Assembly (NCBI GenBank): GCA_014379345.1
Contig: JACMLY010000010.1
Coordinates: 62,001-126,000 of the forward strand
Length of the DNA: 64,000 nt
Source: Chitinophagaceae bacterium
GTDB taxonomy: Bacteria > Bacteroidota > Bacteroidia > Chitinophagales > Chitinophagaceae
Reading direction: 5' to 3'
This document shows positions 42,896 to 51,253 of this stretch, piece after piece (position 1 is the first letter of the stretch; each line of letters begins with the position of its first letter). Made by a program: the position numbers and the translations under genes. The notes under the pieces are model-generated. The model made no database searches. It was given only the letters and a program-made list of their open reading frames with translations, and was not told the origin of the DNA.

Positions 42896-44866
42896 ATGAT
42901 GAAGAAATTTGTTTCTGTTATTCTGCTATCTCTTTTTGTGATCGAATGCTTTCCCCAGAAGGTCAAAGAATCACAAAATGAAAGAGAGATCAATTTTGCA
43001 AAGAATGGGCAATGGGCCAATTATGGCAATGATCCGGGTGGCATGCGTTACTCTCCGCTCAAACAGATCAATGCCGGAAATGTAAAGGATCTGAAGCTGG
43101 CATGGACTTACCAATCAGGTGAATTAAAAAATTATGAAGGAACAAATATGAGGAGCAGGGCTGCTTTTGAAGCGACACCGTTAATGGTGAATGGATCGCT
43201 TTATTTTAGCACGCCTACCAACCGTATCATTGCAATTAATGCCGCTACGGGCAAAGAACAGTGGGTGTACGATCCGGGAGTTGACCTTAAGGGCGATTAT
43301 TCAGAAGTTACTTCAAGAGGCGTATCGAAATGGATAGATCCTGATCGCAAACCTGCTGACCCGGATTATATGCGCATTCTCGCCGCTACTATTGACGGAC
43401 GGCTCATTGCATTGAATGCAACAACAGGGAAGCCAGTTTCTTCATTTGGAAAAAATGGGATCATAGATCTGAAAGAAGGCGTTGGTTCTATCCAGGTTAC
43501 TTCGCCACCGGCTGTAATCAATGATCTGATTGTGATTGGCTCAACCATGGGTGATAATTGGAGATTTGATTACCCGCCCGGAGTAGTGAGAGCCTATGAT
43601 GCAAAAACAGGAAATCTGAAATGGTCATGGGATCCCATACCAAGAAAAGCGGGTGATGCAGGATATGATACCTGGAACGGCGTGAAGGCCCGCCAAACAG
43701 GAGCAGCTAATGCATGGGCGTCCATATCAGCGGACCCTTCACTTGATCTGGTATTTGTACCCACAAGTTGCCCTAGTCCGGATTATTATGGCGGAGAAAG
43801 AAAAGGTGATAATCTGTACGCTAATTCTATCGTAGCCATAAAGGCTTCAACAGGCAAACCGGTTTGGCATTTTCAAACTGTTCACCATGACGTGTGGGAT
43901 TATGATATCCCTGCCCAGCCTGTGTTACTGGATATTGAAAAGGATGGAAAAAAAATCCCTGCGGTACTGGTAGTTACTAAAATAGGCCACATATTTGTAC
44001 TGAACAGGAAAACCGGAGAACATCTTTTCCCGGTTGAAGAACGCACCGTTCCCCGCTCAGACGTATCGGGTGAAGAGACAGCAGCCATGCAACCATTTCC
44101 AACAAAATTACCTGCACTTGGATTGCAAAAACTTACTGAAGATGATGCATGGGGACCAACACCTGATCTGGCTCAAAAAGCCAAAGACCGGATCCGTCAG
44201 CACACCAATCAGGGCATATTTACTCCTCCCTCTTTCAAGGGCACCATTGTTTATCCGGGTAATGTAGGTGGAATGAACTGGAGCGGTGCAAGCTTTGATC
44301 CGGATCGAAATATTCTTATTACCAATACCAATCGTCTTGCCGCATTGATAACATTATTTCCTAAAGCCACCAATACACGTCAATCAGTAAACGCCGCCTT
44401 ACCAAGAGCAGAAGTGGCGCCACAGGAAGGAACTCCGTACATTGTAAGCAGGGATTATTTTTTCATCATTGAAAACGGAGAATTCATCATGCAAACAAAG
44501 CCACCATGGGGAACTTTGGCAGCCATTGATATGAAAACCGGTCAATTGAAATGGGAAGTTCCTCTGGGATTTATGATGAATCCACAGAAATATCCGGATG
44601 CGGTGAAATGGGGATCAATAAACTTTGGCGGCGCTATCACCTCCGCGGGTGGGCTTGCTTTTATTGCATCCAGCATGGACGGATTCATTCGCGCTTTCAA
44701 TACAAACAATGGAGAAGTGTTATGGCAGGCCATGTTACCCGCAGGCGGCCAGGCAACTCCGATGACATATGAATTCAATGGCCGCCAGTATATAGTGATT
44801 GCTGCAGGGGGCCATGGGAAACTGGGGACTAAATTGGGAGATTATATTGTGGCGTATGCGTTGTGA
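42896..44866 (+). CDS. PQQ-dependent dehydrogenase (glucose dehydrogenase-like)
   Basis: A 656-residue secreted or periplasmic quinoprotein. A signal peptide (MMKKFVSVILLSLFVIECF) is followed by WANYGNDPGGMRYSPLKQI and tryptophan-docking propeller repeats such as LIALNATTGKP, VVRAYDAKTGNLKWSW, FVLNRKTGEHLF and AAIDMKTGQLKWE. Later motifs DVWDYDIPAQPVL and YPGNVGGMNWSGASFDP are typical of the membrane glucose dehydrogenase/quinate dehydrogenase group, but no N-terminal membrane helices are present. It probably oxidises a sugar or polyol and passes electrons to the respiratory chain. A second such gene starts at 63265. Confidence 0.9.
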   Translation: MMKKFVSVILLSLFVIECFPQKVKESQNEREINFAKNGQWANYGNDPGGMRYSPLKQINAGNVKDLKLAWTYQSGELKNYEGTNMRSRAAFEATPLMVNGSLYFSTPTNRIIAINAATGKEQWVYDPGVDLKGDYSEVTSRGVSKWIDPDRKPADPDYMRILAATIDGRLIALNATTGKPVSSFGKNGIIDLKEGVGSIQVTSPPAVINDLIVIGSTMGDNWRFDYPPGVVRAYDAKTGNLKWSWDPIPRKAGDAGYDTWNGVKARQTGAANAWASISADPSLDLVFVPTSCPSPDYYGGERKGDNLYANSIVAIKASTGKPVWHFQTVHHDVWDYDIPAQPVLLDIEKDGKKIPAVLVVTKIGHIFVLNRKTGEHLFPVEERTVPRSDVSGEETAAMQPFPTKLPALGLQKLTEDDAWGPTPDLAQKAKDRIRQHTNQGIFTPPSFKGTIVYPGNVGGMNWSGASFDPDRNILITNTNRLAALITLFPKATNTRQSVNAALPRAEVAPQEGTPYIVSRDYFFIIENGEFIMQTKPPWGTLAAIDMKTGQLKWEVPLGFMMNPQKYPDAVKWGSINFGGAITSAGGLAFIASSMDGFIRAFNTNNGEVLWQAMLPAGGQATPMTYEFNGRQYIVIAAGGHGKLGTKLGDYIVAYAL

Positions 44867-44967
44867 AGCGAACCAGTTTTCATAGTTATGCCATACCTGA
44901 TCTTTAAGGGCTACGTATCGCATAAGTTGCTTTATGGCCGTGGCAAACACGCCAAAATCCGGGACAG

Positions 44968-45603
44968 CTAGGTTGGTTTTCTGATTTGATTATAAAAAGC
45001 ACAGACAGTATTCATCAGGCATATTTCACATTTGGGTTGAGGCCTGCAAATCTCTCTGCCGAGAAATGACATGGCCATTCCTGCATCCCACTCTTTTTGC
45101 GGAAGTATCTCCATTATCTGTTTTTCAATTTTATTTGCATCAGTTCCGGAAGCAATTCCAAGTCGGGGAGCAACACGCACAACATGCAAATCAACCATCA
45201 CTCCTTCGGCCGGCTTACCTGCTTCGCGTAAAATGACGTTGGCTGATTTTCTACCGATCCCCTTTAACGCAGTAAGCCCCTCAAGTGTCAGAGGAATATT
45301 TTTATTGTCTTTTATTTTCTCTGCCATTTCTACCAGCCATTTGGTTTTATTTGCAAAGTTACGCACCTTACCAATGAAAGGGAATAAAGTCTCTGGTGTG
45401 GATTTTGAAAGCGCTTTCATATCAGGAAAAGATTCAAATAACTTTGGCGCCAACTGATTGATGTGCTTGTCGGAATCCTGTGCAGATAAAACAACCATCA
45501 CCATCAGCTGGTACACATTTTCATAATCCAGTGGATGTTTTTTTCCCTTGTATTTTTTTAGCAGGGGTTGAATTGCATCAGGCCAATTAATTTTGGAAGG
45601 CAT
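44968..45603 (-). CDS. Endonuclease III-family DNA glycosylase
   Basis: A 211-residue base-excision repair enzyme. The helix-hairpin-helix LTALKGIGRKSANVIL carries the catalytic-type Lys, and the catalytic Asp is in MVDLHVVRVAPRLG. A C-terminal Cys cluster (CRPQPKCEICLMNTVC) matches the 4Fe-4S loop, with five rather than six residues in the first gap. It should remove oxidised pyrimidines and cut the abasic site. It may represent an Nth paralogue rather than the main Nth. It is convergent with the PQQ dehydrogenase gene. Confidence 0.87.
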   Translation of the reverse strand: MPSKINWPDAIQPLLKKYKGKKHPLDYENVYQLMVMVVLSAQDSDKHINQLAPKLFESFPDMKALSKSTPETLFPFIGKVRNFANKTKWLVEMAEKIKDNKNIPLTLEGLTALKGIGRKSANVILREAGKPAEGVMVDLHVVRVAPRLGIASGTDANKIEKQIMEILPQKEWDAGMAMSFLGREICRPQPKCEICLMNTVCAFYNQIRKPT

Positions 45604-45841
45604 AAAAAAAATTAGAAAATAAATCTACAATAAAAGGCAATACCGGCAGCCTGATTGTAAAAGTTACTCATAGACCTGGCGCGAGAAATTTAACCATGAG
45701 ATGCTTCTTGCTTCAGCACGACAGTAGAAGCCTAGGCATGCTTGCAAAACAAAACTAGGATGCCTGGCATTAAAGACTGACGATTCTTCCAAATCTCAAA
45801 TACAATACATAACTTAAAAAATAATTGCTTGCATTCACGGG

Positions 45842-47167
45842 ATGGCCAATACAAAACTAATCAGCCTCAAAAATTTCCCCTACCGCTACCGGGTAGTCAT
45901 TTTTTTATGCTCATTAGCCACCCTCACCTATCTCGACCGTATTTGCATTTCAATTGTTGGCGTCCGTGTAAAGACTGATCTTGGATTGAACAATACAGAA
46001 TTCGGATGGGTGCTGGCTTCATTTGCATTGGCTTATGCCTTGTTCGAAATTCCTTCAGGTGTATTGGGGGATAAGATCGGGCCGCGAGCTGTTTTTATAC
46101 GGATTGTTGTATGGTGGTCGGTCTTTACAATTGCCACGGGTTTTGCAAATGGATTGATTTTCCTGATCATCGTCCGGTTTTTATTTGGGATGGGTGAATC
46201 CGGAACCTATCCGAATATTCTGATCGTAGTATCAAGATGGTTTCCGGTAAGCGAACATGGAAGGGTGTTATCATGGGTGGGCATCGGATCACAAATAGGC
46301 TCGGCCATTGCGCCACTGATCATTGTTCCCCTGGCTATTGCTTATGGCTGGCGGGTGCCGTTTTATGTGATCGGATTGATCGGCTTTGTATGGGTATTGA
46401 TTTGTTACCGTTGGTTCAGGAATTTTCCCGCCGAAATGAAAAAAATTCCGGAGGATGAAAAAAATTATATCGAGGCGAATTGCAGGCACAACGCTTCTCA
46501 TGCAAACATTTCATGGATCACCATTCTTAAACAACGCAATACACTTGCATTGATGATGATGTACTTCTGCTGCCAATGGGCTAATTATTTTTTTGTAGCC
46601 TGGATGCCTGTATATCTGCAGGAAGGAAGGCATTTTTCGGAAAACGACATGAAGATGATCACTTTCACATTATTTGTTGCAGGCTTCATAGGACTACTGC
46701 TGGGCGGTTTTTGCAGCGACTGGCTGGTACGAAAAAAAGGGTTGAAATTCGGCCGCCGGTTCATGGGCATGACCGGACTTGGACTCTGCGGATTTTTTAT
46801 TTTAATTGCGGGTCTCTCCCCAATAAATAATTTAACTGCTGTTTGCCTGATCCTGTCCAATGCTTTCTTTTCATTTGGCGTCATGTCTTCCTATGCAGTA
46901 TGTGCTGATATCGGCCGCAATAATGCCGGCACAGTCACAGGCGCGATGAACTTCTGTGGCCAGATGGGTGCTTTTTTTCTTGCCATCATTTTTGCGAAAG
47001 TCATCAACCTTACGGGTAATTATAATGCTCCGCTCATTGTGGTTTTTATTGTTGAGCTGACTGGCTGTCTATTATGGCTGGCGATCAATCCAACAAAACC
47101 TCTAAAAACAACCTTGCATGGCAGGCAGGAAGATTACGCAGTATCAAACGCGGGCAAAGCGGATTGA
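45842..47167 (+). CDS. MFS transporter, anion:cation symporter type
   Basis: A 441-residue membrane protein with about twelve helices. YLDRICISIVGVRVKTDLGL, FGWVLASFALAYALFEIPSG and FLFGMGESGTYPNI are hallmarks of the ACS branch (hexuronate, glucarate, phthalate, sialate or tartrate porters). A sugar acid is therefore the likely substrate, which would fit with the PQQ dehydrogenase nearby that can form sugar acids; this is inference. It is followed by a family I inverted repeat. Confidence 0.87.
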   Translation: MANTKLISLKNFPYRYRVVIFLCSLATLTYLDRICISIVGVRVKTDLGLNNTEFGWVLASFALAYALFEIPSGVLGDKIGPRAVFIRIVVWWSVFTIATGFANGLIFLIIVRFLFGMGESGTYPNILIVVSRWFPVSEHGRVLSWVGIGSQIGSAIAPLIIVPLAIAYGWRVPFYVIGLIGFVWVLICYRWFRNFPAEMKKIPEDEKNYIEANCRHNASHANISWITILKQRNTLALMMMYFCCQWANYFFVAWMPVYLQEGRHFSENDMKMITFTLFVAGFIGLLLGGFCSDWLVRKKGLKFGRRFMGMTGLGLCGFFILIAGLSPINNLTAVCLILSNAFFSFGVMSSYAVCADIGRNNAGTVTGAMNFCGQMGAFFLAIIFAKVINLTGNYNAPLIVVFIVELTGCLLWLAINPTKPLKTTLHGRQEDYAVSNAGKAD

Positions 47168-47192
47168 TAATGCACTACTGCTTCTCATTTTG

Positions 47193-47298
47193 CTTCGTGT
47201 CCTTCGGGTCTTCTCTTTGTGTTCTTGTGAACCCTTGACTGTATAATCAAAAGCTTAACAAAGAACACAAAGAGAAGACACGAAGGATACAAAGGAAG
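47193..47298. repeat. Family I inverted repeat (copy 3)
   Basis: Arms CTTCGTGTCC...CTTCTCTTTGTGTTCTTGTG and GAACACAAAGAGAAGACACG...GGATAC lie around a loop TTGACTGTATAATCAAAAG, related to the loop of 838-941. It separates the convergent MFS and serine-hydrolase genes. Confidence 0.83.
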
Positions 47299-47323
47299 GC
47301 TAACTAAATACCTTATATATAAT

Positions 47324-48508
47324 CTATTGAAGCAATGCAGCCAGTATCGCATCTCTGAATTCACCCGCTTTTTTTACTAATCCGGATTCTACTAAAACTC
47401 CAAGGTTCGTGGCAAAATACACGTACAATTTTTGTGAAGGGAAATACATCAATCCACATCCGGCCCCTACCCCACCACCACCATGCCCATATGCAATAAT
47501 GCCTCCGAGATCAAAATAGAACATGCCCATACCATACCGGTTATTCCCTTTTTCATCTTTAACAAAAGCAAGCATCTCTTTCATCGATTCAGGTTTCAGC
47601 AGCTTACCTTCCATCAGGCCTTTCAGAAATTTTATAGCATCCGTGGTAGTACAAACTATGCCATCATCTCCTTTTGAGGACACTACAGTCATCTGCTGAA
47701 AACCTGAAATGTTGGCCGGTTTACCATTATTAAATACATCCCAGTATGATTGTGGAAGGTCCAGGTTTTTCAGATAGCTGTAGTTATTTCCGTAATAAGT
47801 ATTTTTCAGTCCAAGCGGTTTGAAAATGTTCTCTTTGATAAAAGCCGTGTGGTCACCGGTAATTGCATCGCCGATCAGCGATAGTAAAAGATAATTCGTG
47901 TTGACATACTTATATGTACTTCCGGGAATAGAAAGCGGATCTTCATCAGCAATACTTTTCAGGCAATCTATTGGAAAAAAATTTCTCAAAGGATGTTCTA
48001 TAACCTGTGACACAAACCCCGGATTATCATTATACTCAGGAATACCTGATGTATGATTGAGCAGCATTCGGACCGTAATTTTTTCCGGGTTCTTTATGTA
48101 ACGACTATAAATGAGAGGCAGGTATTTTGTTATTGGCGCATCCAGGTCAATCTTGCCACGTTCTCTCAACTGCAGGATCTCTACTGCCATATAGGTTTTG
48201 GAAACGCTTTGAAGGTATTGCAGATGGCATTTTTCCATAGGTATCTTGTTCTCGAGGCTCGCATAACCCTGCGCCCCGGCCCACCATTCCTCCTTTTCTG
48301 AATACACAGCCAGTGATAAGCCAGGCATCGCATTGGTAGTGTAATGCCTCATAATGGAATCCAATATCGGCGCTTTTGAAAAATCATGGTTAATGGTTAC
48401 GCCCAGATCACAAACTTCTGATTTAGTTGATTTGGCTGATTTAGGTGGTTGTGCGATTGAGAATAAAGTACCGGTGATAAATACGACGATCGTGAGAAGA
48501 TTCTTCAT
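47324..48508 (-). CDS. Serine hydrolase (class C beta-lactamase / esterase fold)
   Basis: A 394-residue exported protein with a signal peptide (MKNLLTIVVFITGTLFSIAQ). It has the serine motif SVSKT, a Tyr motif near YKYVNTNY and the GHGGGG motif in place of KTG, as in class C beta-lactamase-like esterases and D-aminopeptidases. Substrate unknown; true beta-lactam hydrolysis is not implied. ATG at 48508 starts the signal peptide; the upstream extension to 48553 is unlikely. It stands alone on this strand. Confidence 0.87.
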   Translation of the reverse strand: MKNLLTIVVFITGTLFSIAQPPKSAKSTKSEVCDLGVTINHDFSKAPILDSIMRHYTTNAMPGLSLAVYSEKEEWWAGAQGYASLENKIPMEKCHLQYLQSVSKTYMAVEILQLRERGKIDLDAPITKYLPLIYSRYIKNPEKITVRMLLNHTSGIPEYNDNPGFVSQVIEHPLRNFFPIDCLKSIADEDPLSIPGSTYKYVNTNYLLLSLIGDAITGDHTAFIKENIFKPLGLKNTYYGNNYSYLKNLDLPQSYWDVFNNGKPANISGFQQMTVVSSKGDDGIVCTTTDAIKFLKGLMEGKLLKPESMKEMLAFVKDEKGNNRYGMGMFYFDLGGIIAYGHGGGGVGAGCGLMYFPSQKLYVYFATNLGVLVESGLVKKAGEFRDAILAALLQ

Positions 48509-48671
48509 TTTATTTTTTTTGCAAAGCAACGAATCCTGGCTATCTACTTCCAAATTTCATGAGCCATATTCAGGTGAGGTGCAGCCAAATCCGATTTGAA
48601 GTGTGAGCAGATGGTTCTATAAATCATTTAGTTGGGATGAAGTGTAGCAAAATGGGGGTTGAAATGCAGGG

Positions 48672-49490
48672 CTATTCTTCCTTTGCAGTGGGTTGAAACC
48701 AGTTTTTAAAAGGAACAGCCCGTGTTCTGCTCACCTGTATGGCCTTGGGGAAATTTTCGACGGCATTTACAAGCACATCAATTTTGCCATCCCCGGTTCT
48801 CTTAAAGCCTGTTAATGCTTTGCGATGAACAATGTATTGCCGGTTAAGCCGGAAGAACCATTCTTCAGGCAATGTTTCTTCAATTTTGTCTAATGATCTG
48901 TCAGGAAAATATTTTTTATTCTCCCATGTCAGCATTACGGTATAACCCTCTTCCGAATAAAAGCCAAGTATATCGCCGAAAGAGATCATTAGGTTTTGCC
49001 TGCCGTGTTTAACGCTAAACCCTTCTGCCCTTACTTTTTTTTCTTCCAGGCGCTGCATTTCCGATCGTTTCCATTCAGCGTAATAGTGCATGCCAATATA
49101 GATGCCGTTGATAACAAGAAACCAGATCAGAATAATAAAAATATCAAAAAGATAAAAACTGATGGGAACGGTGCGGCCCCTTGCTATCAGGCTGACCATC
49201 TCGGTTAAAAGAATGATAATTAGCAACCCTGCCCCTGTGGTCACCAGCACCTGAATAAGAATTCTTTTCAGCGGACGATCGGTATAGGGTAGTTTTCTAT
49301 CCAGATAAATAATAATGGTACGTACTACCCACCATGCCAGCCAGCCCTGAACCGTATCGATGGTGTAAGTAAGTACAAGAAACCAATTAAAGCGGATATT
49401 ACTATAAGTGAGATAATAATTGAAGGCACTGATAAATGCAATGGCAATAAGGAAGAATTTTACATCGTGGTATTTATGCTCAACCGCCAT
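48672..49490 (-). CDS. Membrane-bound LytTR-family transcription regulator
   Basis: A 272-residue protein with four predicted membrane helices (about residues 10-28, 38-57, 75-97 and 110-132), a short linker helix (EWKRSEMQRLEEKKVRAEG) and a C-terminal LytTR DNA-binding domain (about 165-265), containing FYSEEGYTVMLTWENKKYF and EWFFRLNRQYIVHRKAL. It probably links a membrane signal to transcription without a separate sensor kinase. The target genes are unknown; neighbours are a serine hydrolase and a TSUP transporter on the same strand. Confidence 0.85.
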   Translation of the reverse strand: MAVEHKYHDVKFFLIAIAFISAFNYYLTYSNIRFNWFLVLTYTIDTVQGWLAWWVVRTIIIYLDRKLPYTDRPLKRILIQVLVTTGAGLLIIILLTEMVSLIARGRTVPISFYLFDIFIILIWFLVINGIYIGMHYYAEWKRSEMQRLEEKKVRAEGFSVKHGRQNLMISFGDILGFYSEEGYTVMLTWENKKYFPDRSLDKIEETLPEEWFFRLNRQYIVHRKALTGFKRTGDGKIDVLVNAVENFPKAIQVSRTRAVPFKNWFQPTAKEE

Positions 49491-49618
49491 GGGTTTCTTT
49501 GAACTACAAGGTTACCGAAAATAATGAACCTTCAGGAACACAAGTAAAACTAGGTAGCATGAGTGCCGGCGTTTTGCTTTTTTGTGGGATCTAGTCAGGG
49601 CAGGCATGGTTCGGGATA

Positions 49619-50368
49619 TCATTTCAAGAATATGAATACGGCACCAACGAGGGTTAATGCAATCACTATTTTTCTGTAGCTGTCATCCTGTATCCTTGAA
49701 ACGATCTTCAATCCCGCCCAAAAACCAAGTATCAATGCAGGTAATAAATACAGATCAGTTTGCAAAGTAGAGGCAGTGATATTCTTCCAATAAAAAACCT
49801 GGAAAGGAAGTTTGAAAAGATTCACCACCAGGAACACCCAGGCCGCCGTCCCTATAAAATTATTCTTGGGCATCCGCATGGCCAGGAAATAAATATTCGA
49901 AAAAGCACCGGCCAGGTTACCGAGCATCGTCGTAAAACCCGAAACCAGTCCCATGCTTGCTGCAAACAACCTGTTCTCAGGCATGGCGGCCGTTTTTCGG
50001 AATTCCAGCGCTACCACGATAGCTATCGTCAATACGATGATCACCGCCATTATTCTCCTGAAAATGGTTTCATCCAGGTCTTTTCCCACATTCACCCCGA
50101 TCAGTATTCCTACAAACATCCAGGGAACCAATTTCCAGAAATGATTCCATTCCGCATGTCGGTTGTAATAGATGACCGCCAGGATATCTGCAAAGCAAAG
50201 CAAGGGCAGTACGATCCCAGTGGATGCCTTGCCGCCAAAAACGATTGCCATGATAGTCACATTCATCATGTCGATCCCTTTTAAACCGGCTTTCGAAAGT
50301 CCTATGATGAACGAGGCCAGGAAGATCAGTACCCAATTTGTGAGCGAAGAAGCAAATAGTGTTTCCAT
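49619..50368 (-). CDS. TSUP (TauE/SafE) family transporter
   Basis: A 249-residue membrane protein of the TSUP family. Conserved parts are ASFIIGLSKAGLKGIDMMNV in helix 1 and GFTTMLGNLAGAFSNIYFLAM in the second half. About seven to eight helices. The substrate is unknown; members carry sulfite, sulfonates, carboxylates or other small anions. It is a diverged relative of the TSUP gene at 1550. It is followed downstream by the LytTR gene on the same strand, about 130 bases away. Confidence 0.87.
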   Translation of the reverse strand: METLFASSLTNWVLIFLASFIIGLSKAGLKGIDMMNVTIMAIVFGGKASTGIVLPLLCFADILAVIYYNRHAEWNHFWKLVPWMFVGILIGVNVGKDLDETIFRRIMAVIIVLTIAIVVALEFRKTAAMPENRLFAASMGLVSGFTTMLGNLAGAFSNIYFLAMRMPKNNFIGTAAWVFLVVNLFKLPFQVFYWKNITASTLQTDLYLLPALILGFWAGLKIVSRIQDDSYRKIVIALTLVGAVFIFLK

Positions 50369-50466
50369 GCGTAAATATGCCGGTTGTAGGCTTGAAAATA
50401 TTCTTTTTTTGCTTTTCTTTCATTCATCCAAAGAAGTGATTAATTTGTAGTAACTAAATATCTGAG

Positions 50467-51054
50467 ATGATCCTTCGGTTCATACTTGCGGTATCGGTAT
50501 TGACCCTCTGCAGTTGCTCTTCGCCCAAATTCAAAAATCCACATATCAGGATACAGACAAAGATTGGAAATATCGAGATTGAGCTATTCGGAGATAAAGC
50601 ACCACAAACTGTTACCGCAATACTAGCGTATATCGATTCGGGACTTTATAAGGATGCATCGTTTTACAGGGTTTTAAATATGAACAATCAACCATCGGAT
50701 GCGCCGAAAGCAGAATTGATCCAGGGAGGACTGTGGAATAAAATAGGAATACAACGCGATCTGTTGCCTGGGATACAGCATGAAAACACAAGGCAATCCG
50801 GTATCCTTCATACAAATGGTGTGATATCCCTGGCGCGGCAGGAACCCGGCACAGCGAATACCGAATTTTTTATTTGTGTGGGTGATCAGCCGGGCTTCGA
50901 TTACGGTGGAGAGAATAATTCGGATGGTCAGGGATACGCGGCCTTCGGCAAAGTTGTAAAAGGAATGGATATCGTAAGGAGAATCTATGATATGCATGAG
51001 GATGATCAATATTTCGATCCCCCGGTGCCGATCTTTACGATTGAAAGGCTGTAG
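50467..51054 (+). CDS. Cyclophilin-type peptidyl-prolyl isomerase lipoprotein
   Basis: A 195-residue predicted lipoprotein: signal peptide MILRFILAVSVLTLCS with a lipobox ending at a Cys. The cyclophilin core has NIEIELFGDKAPQTV, FYRVL, IQGGLW, GVISLAR, ANTEFFICVGDQPGFD and YAAFGKVVKGMDIV. It should catalyse proline cis/trans isomerisation in the periplasm. The insertion MNNQPSDAPKAEL after FYRVL is longer than in model cyclophilins. Divergent from the TSUP gene. Confidence 0.9.
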   Translation: MILRFILAVSVLTLCSCSSPKFKNPHIRIQTKIGNIEIELFGDKAPQTVTAILAYIDSGLYKDASFYRVLNMNNQPSDAPKAELIQGGLWNKIGIQRDLLPGIQHENTRQSGILHTNGVISLARQEPGTANTEFFICVGDQPGFDYGGENNSDGQGYAAFGKVVKGMDIVRRIYDMHEDDQYFDPPVPIFTIERL

Positions 51055-51253
51055 TATATTATCACCGGGCTGTGAAAGACAACCCGTTTACAGGATATAT
51101 CGTGTAAGAAAGTGGAACAGTTTGGTTAGGAATTATAAATCATCGGAGTTCAGGTAGATCTCCGCATTTTAAAATCTTTATTCAAAAACCTGTACCGGGA
51201 AACCCCGGACAGGGAGCACATTAAATTTTACATTTATTTTTTAATCAGGCAGG

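Noticed and set aside
49760..50284. 174-codon plus-strand frame opposite the TSUP gene
   Set aside because: His/Gln/Arg-rich antisense shadow; the minus-strand gene has clear membrane-protein features.
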